Assembly: GCA_030323885.1 (NCBI GenBank)
Contig: CM059203.1
Coordinates: 5,332,001 to 5,396,000, forward strand
DNA from: Branchipolynoe longqiensis
Lineage: Eukaryota > Annelida > Polychaeta > Phyllodocida > Polynoidae
Reading direction: 5' to 3'
Length of the DNA stretch: 64,000 nt
How positions within the stretch are numbered: position 1 is the stretch's first letter; each line of letters starts with the position of its first letter. The notes beneath the pieces were generated by a model. It was not told where the DNA came from. It searched no databases and saw only the letters and a program-made list of their open reading frames with translations. Shown here in pieces: positions 23,801 to 30,510 of the stretch. The position numbers and the translations under genes are program-made.

Positions 23801-25689
23801 AAAAAGAATACCCATGATATTTTAGGTTTTTTTTGGTCCAATTTTGTGAAGGAAGATCAAAGTTACTATTGTTTTCTATGACAAACGCAGCAGTAATCGC
23901 ATTCGTATTCGCACCGATCGGTCCATGGGTCGATCCATTTGCAGCATTCGCGTTCGCATTCGCATTCGGACGCATGGAAGCACCAATATTCATTTACATG
24001 CTTTTAGATTTGTTGCCGCATTCGCATACCACGTATATGGAATCTTAGCTTTAGCCTCCATCCTAGATAATATTTGCATTGCAAGTTATACAACAGTGAG
24101 CTTTCCAAACCCCTCATCCTCTCTTTCCTCAAGAACATTCAAAGTCAGTGCCACCTACTGACTATAGCTAATATCGGTATGCAGCGTGCCATTCGCATTT
24201 GCATTCACACCTATTGGTCCATTGAGCAGGGTCCTGAACCGCCGGCACCCTTTGTCATGACGTCATCTCTTTTTTTTTTTTTCGTAAAGTATTTATTCAT
24301 CTGAATATGACATTTGTCAGCGTCGGAGCACTGGTCTTCCAGCCATCTTACTATTGGAATTGACATTCTAAATAATCTAAGTTTGGTCAGTGCTGTATTA
24401 GTCACAGCGCCGATCCTGTAGAATTAAGGGAGTGGCTCCTGCTGTATAATGTACAGCACCAGTCACTGCGGTTCATGCAAAAATTGGGAGCAGCACCGAG
24501 TAGAATATGTATACTCGGGGCAACTCAAACAATCGTTACGGGTTACATTTTTTCTCTTATAAAACAAGCTAAGTTTATAGTTGACAAGACATTTAGTCTG
24601 TCTTATGTAATGTTCAATGTGTTTAAACAGGTTGATAGTTGTGTAGGATGTTCAGTGTGTTGATGGCTTTTTCATGATGGTTAAGGGTGGTGGCAGGGGA
24701 GGCGGGCCCATTGGGGTGGGTGGCAGGGGGGGAAAAGGCATATTCCTTTGTTCTCCACACGTGCCTGGATGTCTATTATGCATATATTACAATCCCAATT
24801 GCCGCATTCGCATTCACATTCGTATTCGGACATATGGAAGCACCACTGTGCATTTACATGTTTTTCCATTTTTTGTCGCATTCACATTCTGCATACGACA
24901 TACATTACAACCCCGTTAAACCAAGCTCGGTTAAACCAAGCGATCGGTTAATCCAAATTCTTTTCGGCGGCCCGGGAAAATACTACCATTTATCATAAAA
25001 AAAAGTTGGTTAAACAAAAGTCGGTTAATCCAAATTATTGGTTAATCCAAACAAAATTGTCAGGCCCCAGGCCAATTCAGGTATGGCTAAACCAAACTTT
25101 CATGTGGTTATAAGGTCATCTGAGACTTTTTTATATGATAAATGGTAGTACTTTGCCGGGCTGCTGAAAAAAGTTTGGATTAACTGATGGTTTGGTTTAA
25201 CTGAGCTTGGTTTAACGGGGTTATACTGTATATACATAAAAAACAATAATCAAAGTGTCCACATACATTGTATATTACATTCATAATGCACCCACGTTTT
25301 TGCCACAGCCAAGTCAAAGTCAAAGCCAAAGCTCGCTTAAACCAATGATCGGTTAATCCAACCAAATTTCTAGGGTCCCTTCAAAAATTTGGTTTAACGG
25401 GGTTATACTGTATATAGAATCTTAGCTTTACCTGTACCTTCGTAAACCCGTTATGGTTTCAGATTCAAGATAACCGACGTACCAGGACATTGCCCACGAG
25501 GCCGAGTACGGTTGAGATGCTCATGATGGTGAGGTAGGAGAAGGTAAGAACGGGATGTAGGGTGAAGTAGTTCAGGTCCTCAAGGCGCATGCTCTGAGCA
25601 GGTGCTGGGGACCAGGTTGAGTTCCCCAGGTAGAAACCAGGGGGTGGGGTGTCAGGCGGGGTGTCACGAAACACTTCGAGAATGTCCAT
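4908..25689 (-). CDS. Class A (rhodopsin-family) GPCR, melatonin/Tre1-Moody-like, six coding exons
   Basis: Seven-transmembrane receptor of the plasma membrane, expected to signal through heterotrimeric G proteins. The ligand is unknown. Joining 25689-25483, 11441-11324, 10792-10672, 8371-8101, 6853-6662 and 5210-4908 gives 1212 nt (403 codons plus stop), and every junction is GT-AG with compatible phase (0,1,2,0,0). Landmarks in order: N-glycosylation site NST at residue 23; TM1 with GNVL; TM2 with NLAIAD; Cys before TM3 and Cys in the second extracellular loop (MACSYD) for the usual disulfide; NRY (residues 148-150) in place of DRY; TM5 with APPL; TM6 with CWSPYA; TM7 with NSIIY in place of NPxxY; then a Ser/Lys/Ala-rich tail. 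NRY followed by YICICKRNWY recalls melatonin receptors and the Tre1/Moody group. The exact subfamily is not settled. The frame is open throughout and I see no lesion. Introns total about 20 kb and are full of mobile elements. Confidence 0.9.
5298..5430 (+). mobile_element. SINE-1, 5' part
   Basis: tRNA-like head of the S1 family (GACCAGACTGGATGGCTGAA...), cut off after CGCTTCCTAC. The B-box region is duplicated, giving two TTCGAACCC words 14 bp apart. Confidence 0.8.
5470..6660 (-). repeat. Intronic minisatellite derived from exon 5 end plus splice donor
   Basis: About 22 tandem units of roughly 50-57 bp fill most of intron 5. On the minus strand units read TTTTATTGACATCCATGAC, then TTTCCCAAGGTTAGT, then filler. 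These blocks match the last ~30 nt of exon 5 (IDIHDRFPK) and its donor GTTAGT. Unit types alternate (those followed by CCATC versus AATCAC), giving a higher-order period. The array therefore looks like an amplified exon-intron junction with many decoy donors. Confidence 0.88.
6662..6853 (-). CDS. GPCR coding exon 5: third intracellular loop and TM6
   Basis: Encodes residues 240-303: a basic, Ser/Gly/Lys-rich third loop, then TM6 with FLCCWSPYAIVVL and the loop IDIHDRFPK. The donor GTTAGT begins at 6661 directly after the AAG codon. The last roughly 30 nt of this exon plus the donor are the seed of the intronic minisatellite at 5470-6660. Confidence 0.9.
7468..8038 (+). mobile_element. M4 MITE, copy 2 (complete), GPCR intron 4
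   Basis: Inverted termini TATGGGTCATTCT...AAAACTGGGCA and TGCCCAGTTTT...AGAATAACCCATA delimit 571 bp. Non-coding. It ends about 60 bp from the donor of exon 4. Confidence 0.8.
8101..8371 (-). CDS. GPCR coding exon 4: TM4, extracellular loop 2, TM5
   Basis: Encodes the last base of codon 149 and residues 150-239. TM4 carries LLW; loop 2 includes LPNYFDWGGHTF and MACSYDR; then ADYSYTVFFV and TM5 with IAPPL. The acceptor AG is at 8373-8372. A 512-bp transposon ends about 10 bp upstream of it, so the branch point and pyrimidine tract must lie in transposon sequence. Donor GTAGGC starts at 8100, phase 0. Confidence 0.9.
8383..8894 (+). mobile_element. 512-bp mariner-like MITE composite, copy 1
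   Basis: Left end TACAGTACAACCCCTTTAAA and right end GGGGTTGTACTGTA, with TA at both borders, suggest a Tc1/mariner-type TSD. A third terminus-like motif (TATATACAG...CCCAGTTAAAC) lies near 8570-8590, so two modules appear joined. The inverted copy at 24901-25412 has exactly the same length and module order. Confidence 0.75.
9004..9336 (-). mobile_element. SINE-1, complete, with 12-bp TSD
   Basis: Full-length S1 in minus orientation. The tRNA-like head has A-box-like TGGCCGAATGAG and B-box GGTTCGAACCC; the tail ends in ACAACAACAAACAAAC. Direct repeats CAGTCACTTGAG at 8992-9003 and 9337-9348 are a target-site duplication, as expected for LINE-driven integration. Confidence 0.92.
9776..10010 (-). 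mobile_element. SINE-1, degenerate
   Basis: Diverged S1 body (ATAATGTGACTG..GATATC, GCACTGTCGCA) with a decayed head. It is in the intron 3 region of the receptor. Confidence 0.6.
10216..10655. mobile_element. M1 MITE fragment merged with SINE-2
   Basis: Starts as an M1 left end (TTAAAGTTGCATAGTCCG). From about 10340 to 10440 words from M1 (GGCAAAATTCTGACAT, TTCTGCAGTAACAGG) alternate with words from the S2 SINE (CATAGACGACTGG, GCCTGAGCCTACAC). From 10440 to 10655 it is a minus-strand S2 with B-box GGTTCAATTCC and the head CGTTCTCTGTGGCGGAGTGG. Confidence 0.75.
10672..10792 (-). CDS. GPCR coding exon 3: TM3 and NRY motif
   Basis: Completes codon 109 and ends two bases into codon 149 (phase 2). 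It encodes the conserved Cys (ALC) at the top of TM3, a Cys/Ser-rich helix, and WNMAAIAVN leading into R149-Y150. The donor starts at 10671 and a SINE-2 element begins about 17 nt further into intron 3. Confidence 0.9.
10975..11313 (+). mobile_element. M1 MITE in GPCR intron 2
   Basis: Left end slightly decayed (TAAAAGTTGCGTAGTCCG), right end ATGCAGCTTTAA. It supplies most of intron 2 and stops about 10 bp short of the exon 2 donor. Confidence 0.8.
11324..11441 (-). CDS. GPCR coding exon 2: first intracellular loop and TM2
   Basis: Encodes residues 70-108 plus the first base of codon 109. It contains LRTKANVYILNLAIAD, the canonical TM2 signature with Asp2.50. The acceptor AG is at 11443-11442 and the donor GTAAGT starts at 11323 (phase 1). 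A TTAA-type MITE ends only about 10 bp beyond the donor, so the 531-bp intron 2 is mostly transposon. Confidence 0.9.
11730..11812. repeat. (AT)n microsatellite
   Basis: Near-pure TA dinucleotide tract with a few TTTATTAA interruptions. Confidence 0.9.
11907..12068 (+). mobile_element. Motif-saturated element fragment (AACGTTAT type)
   Basis: Begins CCCAACTAAAAAAAACACG and is packed with AACGTTATA, TATGACGTTA and TGACGTCA words. A related opposite end (ACGTTATGTGTTAGCTGGG) is at 16985-17105. No matching right terminus is seen here. From 12070 to 12537 no feature is recognised. Confidence 0.5.
12541..13094 (+). mobile_element. Motif-saturated TIR element E (AAACGTTC type), TSD TTG
   Basis: Inverted ends AGCTGCGTTTACAC and GTGTAAACGCAGCT, flanked by TTG on both sides (12538-12540, 13095-13097). 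The 554-bp interior repeats GAAACGTTC, its complement, and GGTGCGTTTACACGG many times. Non-coding. The 3-bp TSD and terminal sequence are compatible with a PIF/Harbinger-type MITE (inference). Confidence 0.8.
13470..13598 (-). repeat. Split direct repeat B2
   Basis: About 120 bp matching 13865-13981 at most positions (shared words AAGAGATCATATGACATGG and GAATCAGGCTCTCAACC). Confidence 0.8.
13645..13864 (-). repeat. Split direct repeat A2
   Basis: About 220 bp matching 16107-16325 (shared words CCTGGCGGGCCGTCGAC and GAGACCCCTTGTTCGCGCAC). Confidence 0.85.
13865..13981 (-). repeat. Split direct repeat B1
   Basis: Partner of 13470-13598. It sits between the truncated RT and A2. Confidence 0.8.
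13982..15045 (-). pseudogene. Truncated, frameshifted reverse transcriptase of the Ngaro-like element
   Basis: Minus-strand segments in successive frames show the conserved order of DIRS-type RT: ALNIPAWRTLLKGYHDG and FLEFGWPADY (within 14542-15045); after a frameshift NHAEDLDHLRWIERYVRKEL and PKKNTNER; then YPRGASVNAGIRKGYFQW; then DLARACRQL, LLGITL and the catalytic YLDDF (14183-14169). At least two frameshifts and an in-frame stop are present, and the RNase H part is missing. Not functional. Confidence 0.8.
15017..15655 (-). pseudogene. Gag-like open frame of the Ngaro-like element
   Basis: A 212-codon frame: a basic N-terminal third, then WHEYLSALHRMAKYP, WDWETCLAWSKCIFN and WKDPTAIKDVQRNACL. 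Position ahead of the RT and the basic composition suggest a gag-like capsid or RNA-binding product. No zinc knuckle is seen. A further Pro/Thr-rich reading frame lies upstream (15847-16106). The assignment is positional. Confidence 0.5.
16107..16325 (-). repeat. Split direct repeat A1 (5' terminus of the Ngaro-like element)
   Basis: Matches A2 over about 220 bp and marks the element's 5' end on the minus strand. Confidence 0.85.
16548..16901 (+). mobile_element. M1 MITE, complete
   Basis: TTAA-bounded, 354 bp, ends AGTTGCATAGTCCGATG and CATCAGACTATGCAACT. It sits just outside the Ngaro-like element. Confidence 0.88.
16985..17107. mobile_element. Motif-saturated element fragment (AACGTTAT type), right end
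   Basis: Dense ATAATGTTA, GACGTTA and AACGTTAT words ending in GTGTTAGCTGGG. Probably the opposite end of the family seen at 11907-12068. Confidence 0.45.
17145..17925 (+). mobile_element. Motif-saturated TIR element A (ACGTTACG type), TSD ATA
   Basis: Ends GGCCTGTCACACTACAA and TTGTAGTGTGACAGTGCC with ATA on both sides (17142-17144, 17926-17928). The interior is full of ACGT-centred words (TTACGTTAGG, TTACGTCGAG, TACGTCAGG) and holds the perfect 20-bp palindrome GTTTTGGACATGTCCAAAAC. Its flanking 150-200 bp align with element B at 35295-35959, so the two are one family. Confidence 0.8.
17933..18006 (-). mobile_element. SINE-4 tRNA-like head
   Basis: Minus strand reads a tRNA-like 73-mer with A-box TAATGGTTAGGATGC and B-box GGTTCGAATTC. 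Related copies are at 34338-34425 and 37940-38030. Confidence 0.6.
18007..18145 (-). mobile_element. SINE-1 tail fragment
   Basis: S1 3' region (ACATCCAAGGTCA, AACTTGTAACAGTGCACACTC), diverged. Confidence 0.6.
18328..18692 (-). pseudogene. LINE reverse transcriptase C-terminus (CR1/L2-like)
   Basis: Minus-strand frame reads LTYRRFRGDMINMWKFLN, then ALLFRRIQ, TRGHSKKLF, FFSQGVINMWNEV. That order (RGD..LF....TRGHS..LF...FFS..VVN.WN) is the usual end of CR1/L2-type LINE polymerases. It is 5'-truncated, and the final 20 bp share an exact block with the Ngaro-like RT. Confidence 0.75.
18832..18984. mobile_element. M3 mariner-like MITE
   Basis: Starts TACAGTAAAACCTCCCTAA and ends with GGTCGATTTAGAAAGGTTTTA. 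Other copies are at 41561, 47181, 48585 and 53063. Confidence 0.75.
19093..20945 (+). pseudogene. LINE (Jockey/CR1-type) reverse transcriptase, decayed, with (TTA)n tail
   Basis: Frames within 19122-20674 give the RT series: KSKGYDNID, PIFKKED..NYRPISLLP, QYGFR, DFKKAFDTIDH, GVPQGSILGP, the catalytic FADDT, then TFLGVLIDHKLNW and the C-terminal region with LYYSLFLPYV and IWNSLDD. Lesions: in-frame TAA at 19407-19409, frameshifts near 19800 and 20010, and an in-frame TGA at 20243-20245. The endonuclease half is missing. The 3' end runs into a TTA microsatellite (about 20913-20945), the usual kind of LINE tail. Confidence 0.88.
20946..21910. other. No feature recognised
   Basis: Mixed-composition intronic sequence between two LINE fragments. 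No conserved coding signal, RNA gene or repeat border was recognised. Confidence 0.5.
21913..22216 (+). pseudogene. LINE reverse transcriptase fragment (second family)
   Basis: Frame from ATG 21934 reads MERMVNNHLVWLLE, LSNLQCGFRRGRSTLDHL and VFFDLEKAYDTTWQHGI, the RT fingers region of an I/Jockey-type LINE. It stops abruptly at a minus-strand SINE (from 22217). Both ends are truncated. Confidence 0.8.
22217..22400 (-). mobile_element. SINE-1 subfamily b (ACCGGGCACGG head)
   Basis: S1-type body with a different tRNA-like head (ACCGGGCACGGTGGCCTAAT, B-box CGGTTCCCGG). The 3' third is missing. It abuts the LINE fragment. Confidence 0.75.
22985..23135 (-). mobile_element. SINE-1 3' portion
   Basis: S1 tail half (GTTGCCAGGACGCAAAAC side first on the minus strand), lacking the tRNA head. 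Confidence 0.65.
23366..23625 (+). mobile_element. Motif-saturated TIR element J1 (GCGAATGCG type)
   Basis: Ends CTAAAGCTAAGATTCCATAT and ATATGGAATCTTAGCTTTAG. The interior carries repeated GCGAATGCG words and a conserved core around CCCATGGACCGATCGG. Spurious Asn/Ala-rich frames come from the repeats. Confidence 0.75.
23665..24054 (-). mobile_element. Motif-saturated TIR element J2, inverted relative to J1
   Basis: Ends CTTAAGCTAAGATTCCATAT and ATATGGAATCTTAGCTTTAG. The core is the reverse complement of J1, so J1 and J2 form an inverted pair about 40 bp apart. J2 has ~110 bp of extra sequence near its left end. Confidence 0.75.
24781..25430 (-). mobile_element. Element J copy interrupted by the 512-bp MITE
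   Basis: 24795-24900 shows GCATTCGCATTC words and the GGAAGCACCA block of J. The end TAGAATCTTAGCTTTA appears at 25413-25428, after the inserted MITE. Confidence 0.7.
24901..25412 (-). mobile_element. 512-bp mariner-like MITE composite, copy 2 (inverted)
   Basis: Same 512-bp length and two-module order as 8383-8894 in the opposite orientation, with TA at both ends. Nested in J, in intron 1 about 70 bp from the exon 1 donor. Confidence 0.78.
25483..25689 (-). CDS. GPCR coding exon 1: N-terminus and TM1
   Basis: Encodes residues 1-69. ATG at 25689-25687 starts an extracellular N-terminus rich in Pro (PPDTPPPG) with one N-glycosylation sequon, then TM1 ending in GLVGNVL. The donor GTACGT begins at 25482, phase 0. 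A pyrimidine-rich stretch ending in CAG lies 10 nt upstream of the ATG, so this is probably not the first transcribed exon. Confidence 0.88.
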
Positions 25690-25699
25690 GATGGGTTAC

Positions 25700-25709
25700 C
25701 TGAAAAAGA
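25700..25709 (-). other. Probable 3' splice site upstream of the GPCR start codon
   Basis: On the minus strand CTTTTTCAG ends at 25700 and is followed by ten bases and the ATG. This looks like an acceptor joining an upstream non-coding exon to exon 1. Beyond it on the minus strand (higher plus coordinates) is a TTGA/ATTG simple repeat. No promoter was identified. Confidence 0.45.
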
Positions 25710-25969
25710 TTGATTGATTGATTGATTGGTGGTTGCTTTACGCCGTGTCGGCAGCATAGGCCATATTCACGGCGAGAAATGTTTGGTTTTTGTTCAAACC
25801 ATCGCTTTTACATGCAAAATCAGACAATCAATTATGTGCCAATAGACACTAACTAAATTAGAAAGCTCACAATCATATATTTGTGGTCAAGGGAAACAAA
25901 TTCCCATAGAAAAAGAAAAGTTTTTATTAATAATTGATCGAATCCATTTAGTAAACTATATAAGGTGAT

Positions 25970-26295
25970 ACAGTCCAGCTGCCCTCAAAAAGGCTTAAAT
26001 GTTTTCCTGTTTTACCTTAGTAAAAAGGTCATGCATACTGTCTGCAGTGTAGAACCATTGGCGCAGGGCCAAAAAATCAACGCCACTTAGTAAAATGTGT
26101 TTGAGTGTCAGTGGGGACTGACACCCAATACATTCAGGGGGAGGTTCCCCATTGAGCAGAAAAGCATGTGTAAGCCACGAGTGGCCAATACGGCAGCGGC
26201 TAATGACCACTTGGTCCCACCGACCTCCCGCATGAGTCTGTGGTGGCTTTCCCACAGATGGTTCAATTTCTTTAATGAAAAAGAGGGGGGGGGGA
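25970..26295 (-). pseudogene. LINE C-terminal fragment (RNase H end and zinc-finger-like tail)
   Basis: Minus-strand frame reads IKEIEPSVGKPPQTHAGG, then RWDQVVISRCRIGHSWLTHA, then CIGCQSPLTLKHIL. The RIGH..LTH..LL...P.C..C..PLT..HIL pattern marks the end of I/Jockey-type LINE ORF2. It is 5'-truncated; 26296-26450 is T/A-rich filler. Confidence 0.8.
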
Positions 26296-26454
26296 TGAAA
26301 AAGAGGGGGGGATGAATTTTATAATTTTTTATAAATTTTTTAATATTTTCTTTTCTTTAAATTCTTTTAGAGTTAAAAAAATTATTGTATTTTTAGGAGT
26401 AGTAGTATTATTAGTATTAATTTAGTATTATTATTATTAGTATTATTAGTATGC

Positions 26455-26720
26455 AGGTATAGCAATACCTCAGGGAGTTTGACGCCCCTGCCTTGCAGAG
26501 TTGTAAACCACTGCCTTGTGGTACAGGTTCTTGACAGAACCGAAGGCTAAAGGAGCAAACCCTAAACAGAACACCATGTCACTGTGGCAGCATTAAGGGC
26601 GGTTGATGTATGGAACTCCCAATATCTCCCGACCAGCCACTGCAGGGACAAATAGTTTTGCGCCTGTCTTGACATGTTCTTGCCGGTGTAAAACCTCGAT
26701 TTGCTCCCCGAGAGAGTGCC
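26455..26720 (-). repeat. Dispersed repeat R8, copy 1
   Basis: Reverse complement of 53680-53962 with high similarity (shared words ACATGTTCTTGCCGGTGT and CTGCAGGGACAAATAGTTTT). Family unknown. Open frames are short and not conserved between copies. Confidence 0.6.
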
Positions 26721-27129
26721 GCTGGCACTAGTGTACTATCAGTATGTCCTGGAACAAATGTGCATGCATCATTAAGGAAATAACGTATATGTCCCAGTAG
26801 ACCTGCGCTGTGTGAGTGCAGACACATGGATCCGCGTCTATTCAAAGTTAAAGAATTTCATGGATTTGTTTTTGTCGCGCCTCTGAAATAAAGTGGGATT
26901 GTCTTAGTTTATGTGCATTCAGTCTGAAAATGATCGTAAATTTTGATTTGTTTTTGTCGTGCCTCTGCAATAAAGTGGGATTGTCTTATATTATCTGCAT
27001 TCAGTCTGAATATGATCGTAAATTTGTGCATGCTTTCAATCTTGAAATGGAGGGTGTGCTTCTATTGGGTAGCGTGCTTCTATTGGCACATATATATATA
27101 ATGTAGGCTCGAACAGAATGGAGACAGCA

Positions 27130-28890
27130 GTGTCATGTGAGGCGCTGCAAATATAGGGAGGGAGGGAAGGAAGGAGGGGCGGAAGAAGTGGGTGGAGGGA
27201 GACAGACAGGAAAGGAGGGAGGCAGGGAGGGAGGCAAATAAACAGACAGTCAGGCATACAGACAGACATGCAGGCAAACACAGACATACAGGCAAGCAAA
27301 ATAAACAGACATGCAGGCATACATACAGGCAGACACACAGGTAGACAGACAGACATACATACAGACAAGCAAATAAAGAGACAGGCAGGCATACATACAG
27401 ACAGACATGCAGGCAAACAGACAGACAGACATATAGGCAAGCAAAATAAACAGACATGCAGGCATACATACAGACAGACATGCAGGCAAACAGACGGACA
27501 TACATACAGACAAGCAAATAAAGAGACAGGTAGGCATACATACAGACAGACATGCAGGCAGACAGACAGACATATAGGCAAGCAAAATAAACAGACATGC
27601 AGGCATACATACAGACAGACATGCAGGCAAACAGACAGACATACATAGATACAGACAAGCAAATAAAGAGACAGGCAGGCATAGATACAGACAGACATGC
27701 AGGCAAACAGACAGACATACATACAGACAAGCAAATAAAGAGACAGGCAGGCATACATACAGACAGACATGCAGGCAAACAGACAGACAGACATATAGGC
27801 AAGCAAAATAAACAGACAGGAAGGCATACATACAGACAGACAGGCAAACAGACAGACATAGATAAGCAAAATAAACATACAGGCAGGCATACATACAAAC
27901 AGACATGCAGGGAAACACACAGACATATATACAGGCAAGCAAAATAAACAGACAGGCAGGCATACATACAGACAGACATGCAGGCAGACATACATACAGG
28001 CAAGCAAAATATACAGGCAGGCATACATACAGACATACCTGCAGGAAAACAGACAGCCATACAGGCATGCAAAATAAACAGACAGACAGGCAGGCATACA
28101 TACAGACATCCAGGCAAACAGACAACCATACCTACAGGCAAGCAAAATAAACAGGCATGCATACATACAGACATGCAGGCAAACGGACAGACATACAGGC
28201 AAGCAAAATAAACAGACAGGCAGGCATACATAGACAGACATGCAGGCAAACAGACAGACATACAGACAGGCAAGCAAAATAAACAGACAGGCAGGCATAC
28301 ATACAGACATACATGCAGGGAAACACACAGACATACATACAGGCTAGCAAAATAGACAGACATGCAGGGAAACACACAGACATACATACAGGCAAGCAAA
28401 ATAAACAAACAGGCATACATACAGTCAGACAATCAGGCAGACAGACATACATACATGCAAGCAAAATACACATGCAGGCATACATACATACATGCAGGCA
28501 AACGGACAGACATGCACACATGCAAAATAAACAGACAGGCAGTCACACATACAGACATACATACAGACAGGCAAGCAAAATAAAAAGATAGGCAGGCATA
28601 CATACAGACAGACATGCAGGCAAACAGACAGCTGAACAGACAGGCAAGCAAAATAAACAGACATGCAGGCATACATACATACAGACATGCAGGAAAACAG
28701 ACAGACATACAGGAAAGCAAAATAGACAGGCTGGCATACATACAGACAGACATGCAGGCAGACATACAGACATACAAGCAAGCATACATACAGGCAGGCA
28801 GCCAAACACACAGGCAGGCAGGCAGTCATATATGCAGGCATATATACAGGCAGTCATACAGGCAAGCAAGCAGGCAGGCAGGAAGACGGG
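27130..28890. repeat. GACA/GGCA/TACA satellite array, about 1.76 kb
   Basis: Tetranucleotide-based repeat (CAGACAGACATGCAGGCA and variants) in looser ~60-75-bp higher-order units often containing AAGCAAAATAAACAGAC. Long open frames on both strands (Cys/Leu/Val/Met-rich on minus, Gln/Thr/His/Arg-rich on plus) follow from a stop-poor repeat and should not be annotated as proteins. Confidence 0.95.
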
Positions 28891-29241
28891 CATCTAAGAA
28901 AATGACAAGGAGGCAAGGTACCAGTGGGATACAAGGAATTGACTGTATATTCTCTGAAATAATCCACATATCTGTCTGAAAGATATAGTAGCCAATCACA
29001 TCTAAAATTACATATTAAATTTAGTACAGATCAATTAGAACCAATTCTATAAATAAATGAATAGATATAATTTAACGCCAGGAGGATGTCTGAGGCAGGT
29101 CCGACGGGCTCGAGCCCAGTGCTGGAACCTCTTTCCCTCACAGGCAAGCCGCTAGATATGTTAGCACGCACCACCTAGTGAGGGAAGGACGAACTAGTCC
29201 ATTCTCAGCACTTATGACATTTGCAGGCCCAAGTAGGTGAG

Positions 29242-29318
29242 CAGGGGCATAGCTAGGCATACGCGCATACGCCAAAACGTCCACATCGTTTTGTCAAAAA
29301 AAAATTAAAAAAAATAAT

Positions 29319-29408
<90 letters not shown>

Positions 29409-29538
29409 CATGTAGTAGTCCGGAGTCGAAAACTCAAGTCTAAAATGTGTAACATCCGCCAGCTTAAGCTTAAGCGGCCCCCTAAACCGCCTGCCGAAAT
29501 GAGGAGTACACATCGTTAAAGGTCTAGCTATGCCCCTA
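29242..29538 (+). mobile_element. hAT-like MITE with internal GA microsatellite, copy 2
   Basis: Same family as 37-273: termini CAGGGGCATAGCTAGG and CTAGCTATGCCCCT, flanked by GTGAG (29237-29241 and 29539-29543). The GA tract (about 29323-29404) is some 80 bp against 30 bp in copy 1. Confidence 0.75.
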
Positions 29539-29539
29539 G

Positions 29540-29990
29540 TGAGTGACCCGCAAATAAGTGCAAATCACCCGTCTTAGGCCCACTAAGCTCGCCCGCAGTC
29601 TCGCCCACTTCACATGTATTGCGTATAAGACTAAGCAACACTTACTTTCCAACTTTTCGTCCACTGGTGATTCTTCCTTGTCAACTGACAGCACCATCAG
29701 TACCACAATGCGCTAACCCTGGTTCTGATGCAGAGTTTTATAGGAAGATACGCCCCCCTCCCTTTACAAGTACAGGCGAACAGTGTTTGTGTAGTTTTTA
29801 GAGTATTTACAAAAGGCTGGTTTGTGGACAGAAGCAGGTGGCGCCACCGTGGTGGAATAAGGAACTAGCGGATAGCGTCGTAACTACCAAAATGATAATA
29901 GCAGACACACACAGTATAGAATATTTGCTTCTTTTATATTCAGATAATGTATTATATAGCATATACGCGCATGTATACATACATACATGC
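29540..29990. other. No feature recognised
   Basis: Mixed sequence between the GA-MITE and the LINE tail. No conserved frame or repeat border is recognised. Confidence 0.45.
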
Positions 29991-30004
29991 ATGCGTACCT
30001 GCTT

Positions 30005-30270
30005 GTAAACATACATCATCATCATCATCATGCTGTCGGTCGCGATGCGACAAAGACTGCTTTCATTACTTGACTGCCGCTCTCCATTTAGCTCTCTGCT
30101 GTGAGAGTGATGTCCATGAGTCGGTCTTAATTTCTCTCAGCTTCAGGTTTCTCTTGATGGTATCCTTGAACCGGAGACGAGGGTGCCCTCTCTTTCTGTA
30201 ACCAGAAGACAGTTGAGAATAGAGGATCTGCTTTGGTAGCCTGTCTGATGACATCCTCATGAGGTGTCCA
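30005..30270 (-). pseudogene. LINE 3' end with (ATG)n tail, copy 1
   Basis: Minus-strand frame reads WTGHLMRMSSDRLPKQIL, then GYRKRGHPRLRFKD, then WTSLSQQRAKWRAAV, a standard LINE ORF2 C-terminus. It ends in CATGATGATGATGATG, a microsatellite tail. 5'-truncated. Copies of the same 3' end are at 53506-53583 and 63532-63690. Confidence 0.8.
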
Positions 30271-30330
30271 GTCCACCATACATACATGCATATATATACA
30301 TACATACATACATACATTTATGTTTCATTG

Positions 30331-30510
30331 GAGTTTTACATCCTGGCAACATCTAAGGTCATACCTGATTCTGAGCCAACCAGCCATTGGATTATCCTAG
30401 TAAGGCAGGGAGCTAGGCGAGATACCATCAAATATCAATTTTGCAACACTTTGTTTTGACTCGGCCAAGGATCGAACCCCTGAAGACCTGGCAATGATAG
30501 ACACCACTCT
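30331..30510 (-). mobile_element. SINE-1, internally deleted
   Basis: S1 tail (ACATCTAAGGTCATA) joined directly to the CTGAGCCAACCAG region, with a decayed head. Confidence 0.6.

Noticed and set aside
23435..23993. Asn/Ala-rich frames repeated in opposite strands
   Set aside because: They arise from the GCGAATGCG words of element J copies in inverted orientation, not from a gene family.
27036..28521. Very long Cys/Leu/Val-rich open frames (over 400 codons) on the minus strand
   Set aside because: They coincide with the GACA-type satellite, are open in several frames at once and have no domain. The repeat lacks stop triplets.
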